The notes under the pieces were generated by a model that was not told where the DNA came from, did not search any database, and saw nothing but the letters and a program-made list of their open reading frames with translations. Shown in pieces: positions 6,064-10,840 of a stretch of DNA of 10,840 nucleotides (position 1 is the first letter of the stretch; the number at the start of each line of letters is the position of its first letter). The stretch covers positions 1 through 10,840 of the forward strand of contig CANHMN010000036.1 of the NCBI GenBank assembly GCA_947461645.1. The letters run 5' to 3'. This DNA is from Chitinophagaceae bacterium (GTDB taxonomy: Bacteria > Bacteroidota > Bacteroidia > Chitinophagales > Chitinophagaceae). Both the position numbers and the translations under genes were made by a program.

Positions 6064-6957
6064 ATGTTTGCCATTTTTAACTGGGAACCCTTTCAAAAAA
6101 AAGAAAATTATTTCTTAAATGATTTGAATGATGTTAGTATATTGATCAAAACATTAGAAAGGCCTCAACAGCTTATCAATCAGCTTTATTCCATTCAAAA
6201 ATACAAATTCAGCGGCCCAGTTATAATAGCCGACGATAGCAAGAAACCCTACAAAGAAGAAATTTTGAGACGCTTTCCCAAGCTAGATATTACCTATATC
6301 GAATTGCCTTTTGATACAGGAACGGCTGAGGGTAGAAACAAGATGCTGGAAGTAACCAAAACATCGTTATTCGTTCTTTGTGATGATGATTTTATTTTTG
6401 AACCCAGAACACGAATTCCGGTAATGAGAAAAATGTTGCTGGAAAACAACATTGACATTTTGGGTGGCGTGTTCAGGCAATACAACCTGAAATCAAGAAA
6501 AGAAAAACTGAAATTCACACTTTCCAACAGCATGCTGAAAACATTTGGCATACTTATTCCTTCCACAGGAATTTTTGAATACCATGCAGGATTTGATCTC
6601 GAAGGCGATGCCTGTATCATGAAAAAAGTTCCTTACAACCATCCTTTTACAGTTTGCGATATGACGCATAATTTTTTTATCGCCAGAACGGATAAAGTAA
6701 AAGCATTCGGCGGCTGGAATCCGATTTTAAAAGGAGGCGAACATCAGAATTTTTTTATCAGGGCAAAACTCAACGGACTAAAAGTAGCCACAACAAGACA
6801 ATGCGGAGTAGTTCATGATCGCTGGTCGCCCGCTCCCGAATTGTTTAAAGAATTGAGGTTGAGAGGCGCAGCTTATCAAAAACTCGCACTGGAAGAATTT
6901 GGCATTAAGAGAATGTTGAACTTCAAAGAAGTAATGAAGGAAACATTCGGCGAGTAA
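6064..6957 (+). CDS. GT-A glycosyltransferase resembling beta-1,4-GalNAc transferases (GT12-like)
   Basis: Predicted inverting GT-A glycosyltransferase. Motifs in order are VSILIKTLERPQQL (24-37), VIIADDS (53-59), LPFDTGTAEGRN (81-92), LFVLCDDDFIFEPRTR (102-117, triple Asp as metal site), DILGGVFRQ (131-139), NFFIARTDKVKAFGGW (203-218), GEHQNFF (225-231, candidate catalytic Glu226) and VVHDR (249-253). From memory, this series of blocks, including the ART-DKV segment after the DDDF motif, matches animal GM2/GD2 synthases (B4GALNT family, CAZy GT12) better than ordinary GT2 enzymes. The eukaryotic stem and membrane anchor are absent, so the protein is the bare catalytic domain of 297 residues and probably cytosolic. 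GalNAc transfer is a guess from that likeness. An A8 tract covers codons 11-13. The gene starts three bases after the methyltransferase stop. Confidence 0.82.
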   Translation: MFAIFNWEPFQKKENYFLNDLNDVSILIKTLERPQQLINQLYSIQKYKFSGPVIIADDSKKPYKEEILRRFPKLDITYIELPFDTGTAEGRNKMLEVTKTSLFVLCDDDFIFEPRTRIPVMRKMLLENNIDILGGVFRQYNLKSRKEKLKFTLSNSMLKTFGILIPSTGIFEYHAGFDLEGDACIMKKVPYNHPFTVCDMTHNFFIARTDKVKAFGGWNPILKGGEHQNFFIRAKLNGLKVATTRQCGVVHDRWSPAPELFKELRLRGAAYQKLALEEFGIKRMLNFKEVMKETFGE

Positions 6958-7004
6958 ATTTCTTTTATTCAAACTATAGCTCAACGCTGAACCAATTCCT
7001 CTGA

Positions 7005-8003
7005 ATGAAAACCATTCTTCAAGAAGCCTACTTACTGAAAAGAAAAATTCCTGAAAACTATTCCCTTCAGGATGAGCGTCATTTCTTGCAGGATCTTGAA
7101 GTAACCATCAAAGAATCTCACCTCAAGATTTTTACAAAGGCTACCATTGTTCAACATTATCTCTTTAATGGATGGACCTTGGAGACTTCCTATTGCTTGT
7201 CGAGGAAAATCAACAGAAAGAAAAAGTTCAAAGCTTTTGTAAAAAGACTGACCTTTAAAAAAAGAAAAATTCAAGAAGCAATCTGGGTTCTTGATCAGTG
7301 GAGCTTTGGTTACTTTCACTGGCTTACAGAAACGCTTCCACGCATCATCATTGCCAAAGAATCTGGCTATAGCTTTCCGGTAGTGTTTCCGGAAAACGCC
7401 AATAGAAACTTATTCTTTGTAGATAGCATTGCTGCATTGGGTATAGACTCCATCTTTTATAGTTATAAAGAAACAATACAGTTAAACACATTGGTTGCAC
7501 CTTCTCATCTTCAACCTGCACAATGTGATCCTAATCAAATTAAAAAAGTAAGAGACTGTTTTCGCAATTACGATAATGCGATCACTTCAACCGGTAATAA
7601 GAAACGCATTTACATTAGCAGAACTATTGCACAAAGAAGATTTATAAGAAATGAAAACGAGCTTGAAAAGTTGCTCGCGTCTTTTGGATTTGAAACCATT
7701 CACATGGAAAAACTCAGCTTCTCGCAACAACGGAAACTAATGGCTGAGACGGAAGTTTTGATTAGCAATCACGGAGCAGGGTTAACCAATATGATTTTTC
7801 TTCCCGAAAACAGTACTATCATTGAGCTTAAAGCCAATGCAGACGACATCAACAATTGCTTTTTCAATCTAGCAAGAGCACTCGACCATCGATATTATTA
7901 TACCATTAATCCTTCCGACAATAAAATGATTCAAAGGGCTAACATTACTGTTGACCTAGAGAAGCTTCAATGTTTTTTGACTGAATTGTTCGGCAAGAAA
8001 TAA
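7005..8003 (+). CDS. GT61-family (DUF563) glycosyltransferase
   Basis: Members of GT61 are GT-B-like or related glycosyltransferases found in plant xylan synthesis, eukaryotic O-GlcNAc or O-xylose transfer and bacterial capsule loci. Diagnostic blocks are WVLDQWSFGYFHWLTETLPR (94-113, with the GYFHW..E.LPR signature), RIYISR (201-206), a run of charged residues leading to NENELEKLLASFGFE (216-230), and LISNHGAGLTNMIFLP (252-267), the donor-side HGAG.TN..F.P motif, followed by IIELK. The length of 332 residues is typical. The first ~90 residues are a lysine-rich, variable acceptor-side region. The 47-base gap before it, the longest in the window, contains no hairpin or clear promoter, so it likely stays in the same operon. 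The sugar transferred cannot be told from sequence. The next gene begins six bases after its stop. Confidence 0.9.
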   Translation: MKTILQEAYLLKRKIPENYSLQDERHFLQDLEVTIKESHLKIFTKATIVQHYLFNGWTLETSYCLSRKINRKKKFKAFVKRLTFKKRKIQEAIWVLDQWSFGYFHWLTETLPRIIIAKESGYSFPVVFPENANRNLFFVDSIAALGIDSIFYSYKETIQLNTLVAPSHLQPAQCDPNQIKKVRDCFRNYDNAITSTGNKKRIYISRTIAQRRFIRNENELEKLLASFGFETIHMEKLSFSQQRKLMAETEVLISNHGAGLTNMIFLPENSTIIELKANADDINNCFFNLARALDHRYYYTINPSDNKMIQRANITVDLEKLQCFLTELFGKK

Positions 8004-8009
8004 TATAAA

Positions 8010-9131
8010 ATGCCTTTTTTCTCGATCATCATACCCTGTTACAATCAGGCTAATTTTTTGGTAGATTGTCTTGATTCACTATTGAAACAATCTTTCAATG
8101 AATGGGAAGCGCTTGTAATAAACGATGGTTCAACCGACAATACCAATGAAGTTGTTGCTTCTTACATGGAAAAAGACAACAGGATAAAACTGATTGAGCA
8201 ACATAACCAAGGACTTTCTGCGGCAAGAAACTCAGGGATAAAAAGTGCGAAAGGCAAAAGGCTAATTTTTTTGGATGCAGATGATTTTATTTATGACAAT
8301 GCATTAAATGTTATTTCAAAAGCCGCAGAAACAGTTGATGATACAACAATGATACAATACGGCTATGCTTATATAACAGAGCAGAGAGAAAACGTATTGC
8401 GTAAAGTGATGCCTGTTCAAAAAGAGCAGCTCATTCCCGATATATTTTATAGTGTGCCAGGCCCTTGTCATACCATTGCTATTAGCAAGGGGCTTGTTGA
8501 TAAATGCGGGCCATTTGACACTTCATTGAAAAGCCTTGAAGACTGGGATTTTTGGATTCGTGCAGTAAAATGTGGAGGGAAAATTCAAACTATTCAGCAG
8601 CCGCTTGTTTATTACAGGTATGTAAAAAACAGCATGAGCCGAAATGCATTTGTGATGTTTGAATCGTTTAAGAAGGTAGCAAGCAGGGCAATTCAAAAAG
8701 ATGAAAGGATTTCAGAAAATGCGCCCGGGAACAAAGTCTACAATATCCAATTACACCAAACACTCAATGGAGCATTGATTCGAATGTTAGGCGTTAGTAT
8801 CATGCAGGGAAAAATTGAACCCTCTGTTGAATTGTTTAAAAAGGAAAGCACTCAACCTATACATGCGTACAAGCCTATACAATTTGAAGAGATGTGTTCT
8901 TATTTGAGTTTTAGATATTGGTATGGTAAAGCTGATATTGACTTTGTTTTAAATGAGCTATTGCCATTGTTCAAAAAGTTTTTCAAGTCAATGGGATGTA
9001 CAACTGAATTTACAAAAGAAGCAACCTATCATATTTTTAAACGCCATTATTTTTACAGGAATATCAACAGGTATGGTCGTTTAATAGGATCCTTTTTGAA
9101 TTATTACCTTAGAAAAAAACACGCAAGCTAA
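8010..9131 (+). CDS. GT2-family glycosyltransferase
   Basis: Predicted cytoplasmic GT-A transferase of standard GT2 type. Motifs are FSIIIPCYNQANFLVDCLDS (4-23), VINDGSTDNT (36-45), NQGLSAARNSG (66-76, the ordinary GT2 version of the helix that reads KG.N.CRN in the two tandem enzymes upstream), FLDADD (87-92, DxD metal site) and SLEDWDFWIR (175-184) with the acidic pair Glu177-Asp178 as catalytic base. A further ~185 residues after the catalytic domain are mostly helical, with repeated Phe, Tyr and Lys and a basic C-terminal tail suited to the membrane surface. The length is 373 residues. ATG 8010 is preceded by an A/T leader without Shine-Dalgarno. Its stop directly abuts the start of the next gene. 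A 23-base stretch at 8169-8191 matches 3572-3594 with one mismatch, in a shared EKD.RIKL peptide. Confidence 0.92.
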   Translation: MPFFSIIIPCYNQANFLVDCLDSLLKQSFNEWEALVINDGSTDNTNEVVASYMEKDNRIKLIEQHNQGLSAARNSGIKSAKGKRLIFLDADDFIYDNALNVISKAAETVDDTTMIQYGYAYITEQRENVLRKVMPVQKEQLIPDIFYSVPGPCHTIAISKGLVDKCGPFDTSLKSLEDWDFWIRAVKCGGKIQTIQQPLVYYRYVKNSMSRNAFVMFESFKKVASRAIQKDERISENAPGNKVYNIQLHQTLNGALIRMLGVSIMQGKIEPSVELFKKESTQPIHAYKPIQFEEMCSYLSFRYWYGKADIDFVLNELLPLFKKFFKSMGCTTEFTKEATYHIFKRHYFYRNINRYGRLIGSFLNYYLRKKHAS

Positions 9132-10163
9132 ATGTCATTGCTTAAGGGCATATCGATTGTTATTTGCACATACAATGGAGCTTCAAGACTTAAGCCCACT
9201 TTAGAGTCAATTTTCTCTCAGCAGGAAAGTGACCAGTTGCCATGGGAGCTGATCATTATTGATAATGCTTCAACAGACGGAACTGCAGAATTATGTGCGG
9301 CGATGATTGCTCAACATAATTTTCAAGAAAAATCAAGAATTGTTTTTGAAAAAAATCCCGGATGTAATTTTGCTCGACTTCGTGGTTTGACAGAAGCGCG
9401 ACACGAATGGATATTATTTTGCGATGATGACAATCATTTGTTTCCGAATTACCTGAAAGCAGGCTGGGCAACACTACAAGCGCATCCCAACATTGGTGTA
9501 TTGGGTGGTCAGGGTGTTGCATTGTTTGAAGATAAAGCTCCTGAGTGGTTTGAAAGGTACCATCGTTCATTTGCAGTTGGTTCCCAATCATCAGCTTCAG
9601 GAAAGTTGAACAGACTGTCTTCTAGAAAATTGTATAGCGCAGGAAGTTTTTTCAGAAAAGAAGTGCTGGTACGTTATTATGAAAGTGGTTTTTCTACCAT
9701 AATGGTTGGTCCGAAAGGCGATGATCTAACCCGTGGAGAAGATACGGAATGGTGCATGATGATAGAATTAATGGGTTACGATTTGTGGTATGAAGACAGT
9801 TTGAAATTTTACCATTACATGCCCATAGGCAGAATGACTTGGGAATATTACTTGAAACTTAAAAAAGGCATTTCCTCCGGTGAAGCAAAACTGAAGCCGT
9901 ATCAATTGTTTTACCGGTTTCAAAAACCGAGCACTTCTGTTTATTGTATAACCTACTTCAAATCTTTGTTGCATAGTAATTTTATTTGGCTATTATTTAT
10001 GATGAAGTCTTATTTATTGGGCAGCTATTCCAAAGAAATCAGGGAGCTGGGCGCAGTAACCAACAAAGAAAAAGCCAGCGCCTATCGTAATCATTTCTGG
10101 ATTACATTTCGTCATTTTATTCAATTGAAAAAATACTTCAACAGTCAATCACTGAGCCATTAA
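9132..10163 (+). CDS. GT2-family glycosyltransferase with C-terminal hydrophobic segment
   Basis: Predicted GT-A glycosyltransferase. Motifs are ISIVICTYNGASRLKPTLES (7-26), IIIDNASTDGT (41-51), the helix EKNPGCNFARLRGLTEAR (73-90) and ILFCDDDN (94-101, triple Asp metal site). VLGGQG (123-128) is followed by a loop containing APEWF (136-140), seen in a distinct GT2 subgroup. RGEDTEW (201-207) supplies the acidic pair Glu203-Asp204 as catalytic base. After the catalytic domain, LLHSNFIWLLFMMKSYLLG (279-297) is hydrophobic enough to be a membrane anchor or re-entrant segment, so the enzyme is probably membrane-bound. The length is 343 residues. The start ATG directly follows the upstream TAA, so translation is likely coupled. 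The donor and linkage are unknown. Confidence 0.91.
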   Translation: MSLLKGISIVICTYNGASRLKPTLESIFSQQESDQLPWELIIIDNASTDGTAELCAAMIAQHNFQEKSRIVFEKNPGCNFARLRGLTEARHEWILFCDDDNHLFPNYLKAGWATLQAHPNIGVLGGQGVALFEDKAPEWFERYHRSFAVGSQSSASGKLNRLSSRKLYSAGSFFRKEVLVRYYESGFSTIMVGPKGDDLTRGEDTEWCMMIELMGYDLWYEDSLKFYHYMPIGRMTWEYYLKLKKGISSGEAKLKPYQLFYRFQKPSTSVYCITYFKSLLHSNFIWLLFMMKSYLLGSYSKEIRELGAVTNKEKASAYRNHFWITFRHFIQLKKYFNSQSLSH

Positions 10164-10166
10164 CAA

Positions 10167-10840
10167 ATGAATCCTACTTCTATTAAGAATAATAAAATCG
10201 GCTATGTGGCATCGCTGGATGGCTTGAGAGCGATAGCGGTATTGTTGGTGATGATGTTGCATGCCAACTTCAAATTGGGCTGGAGTGGCGGTTTGGGGGT
10301 TTCTGTTTTTTTTGCATTATCTGGGTTTCTGATTACAACTTTATTGCTTGAAGAGTTCAGCAATTCGGGTACAATTTCCTTTAAGGGATTTTACATCAGA
10401 AGAACGATGCGCTTGTTTCCTCCGCTTTATCTGATGTTGCTGATGGTGTTGGCTTATGCTTTATTGTTTCGTTCAGGAACTGAGCAAAAGTTAATAGTTA
10501 ATGATGTAATGTCATCTGCCGCCTATGTATACAACATTTGCTGGGCTTGGGGTTGGGGTATAAAGGAGTTGTTGTTGTACCATACCTGGTCATTGGGTGT
10601 AGAGGAACAGTTCTATTTACTTTGGCCCGCTATATTATATGCATTTCTGAAATGCAAACAATTGAATTTGTTGAAATACCTTTTGGCTGTATTTATTGCG
10701 TTGGTTTGGATGTTGAAATCAATGCACCTGTTTCCCGGCATTGCATCATCCATAATTAAAGAAGCAATTTTCATTGGTTGCTTGGGTGCTTTAGTAAGGT
10801 TTACTGCAACCAAAGAGAATATTATAAATGGTTTTACTGC
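10167..10840 (+). CDS. Acyltransferase-3 family membrane O-acyltransferase, N-terminal part (3' end outside window)
   Basis: Integral membrane acyltransferase of the OafA/YrhL group, which moves acetyl or other acyl groups onto sugars of surface glycans across the inner membrane. Reading from ATG 10167, three bases after the previous stop, gives 224 codons open to the window edge, so about 40 % of a typical 350-400 residue protein is missing. Signatures are SLDGLRAIAVLLVMMLHA (16-33), with the family R-X10-H pair Arg21 and His32; GLGVSVFFALSGFLITTLLL (42-61); FYIRRTMRLFPPLY (75-88); and HTWSLGVEEQFYLLWP (139-154). Hydrophobic helices are seen at about 18-33, 43-62, 84-101, 149-162, 170-184 and 199-211. 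A T8 tract at 10306-10313 covers residues ~47-49. The likely job is O-acetylation of the polysaccharide made by the preceding genes. Whether it has the periplasmic SGNH extension cannot be seen. Confidence 0.92.
   Translation, partial: MNPTSIKNNKIGYVASLDGLRAIAVLLVMMLHANFKLGWSGGLGVSVFFALSGFLITTLLLEEFSNSGTISFKGFYIRRTMRLFPPLYLMLLMVLAYALLFRSGTEQKLIVNDVMSSAAYVYNICWAWGWGIKELLLYHTWSLGVEEQFYLLWPAILYAFLKCKQLNLLKYLLAVFIALVWMLKSMHLFPGIASSIIKEAIFIGCLGALVRFTATKENIINGFT

Noticed and set aside
6958-7004. Longest intergenic gap, examined for a terminator or promoter
   Set aside because: No GC-rich hairpin followed by T residues and no convincing TAnnTTTG element were seen in the 47 bases.
10538-10759. Forward 73-codon open frame near the right edge
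   Set aside because: It overlaps the acyltransferase-3 reading frame from 10167, whose HTWSLGVEEQFY motif falls exactly here, so the 73-codon frame is a shadow.
1-10840. Mobile elements, CRISPR arrays, tRNA genes, defence or toxin-antitoxin systems
   Set aside because: No transposase motif, terminal inverted repeats, regular direct repeats, cloverleaf sequence or defence-type domains were found. Every stretch is accounted for by glycan genes.

Overview
The window is a dense, one-directional block of surface-polysaccharide genes from an AT-rich bacterium, most likely a member of the Bacteroidota. That assignment is inferred from AT-rich codon use (many AAA, TTT and ATT codons), start codons preceded by A-rich leaders instead of Shine-Dalgarno sequences, and the resemblance of the encoded proteins to Bacteroidota glycan-locus proteins. 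No species can be named from the sequence alone. All twelve supported coding regions lie on the + strand, both window edges cut through a gene, and every gap is 47 bases or shorter. The block therefore reads as the interior of one long operon.

Layout. Positions 1-215 hold the C-terminal tail of a gene whose start is outside the window, probably a glycosyltransferase. Then come a GT2-type glycosyltransferase (247-1200), the ATPase of an ABC polysaccharide exporter with an extra C-terminal domain of the Wzt type (1216-2490), and two related GT2 enzymes in tandem (2500-3393, which needs a TTG start, and 3401-4486). Next are a GT11 fucosyltransferase-like protein (4486-5313), a class I SAM-dependent methyltransferase with a charged helical tail (5326-6060), a glycosyltransferase resembling animal beta-1,4-GalNAc transferases of GM2/GD2-synthase type (6064-6957), a GT61 (DUF563) enzyme (7005-8003), two more GT2 enzymes (8010-9131 and 9132-10163), and the first 224 codons of a membrane O-acyltransferase of the acyltransferase-3 family (from 10167 to the window edge).

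How they may work together (inference). Eight complete glycosyltransferases of four families would build a heteropolysaccharide on a lipid carrier at the inner face of the cytoplasmic membrane. The methyltransferase and the acyltransferase would modify it, and the Wzt-type ATPase with a permease partner not in the window would export it. No Wzy polymerase, Wzx flippase, permease (Wzm) or nucleotide-sugar synthesis gene is visible here. The extended Wzt C-terminus beside a methyltransferase fits the known scheme in which a terminal cap is recognised by the exporter, but this is not proven.

No tRNA, rRNA, CRISPR array, insertion sequence, terminator hairpin or convincing promoter was found, and there is no gene-free stretch over 300 bases. 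I found no defence or otherwise unprecedented system. The points most worth checking are the bacterial GM2-synthase-like enzyme, the GT11 protein with an altered HxRRxD motif, the TTG-started gene lying in frame behind the Wzt stop, and four 8-base homopolymer tracts within the first complete glycosyltransferase gene.
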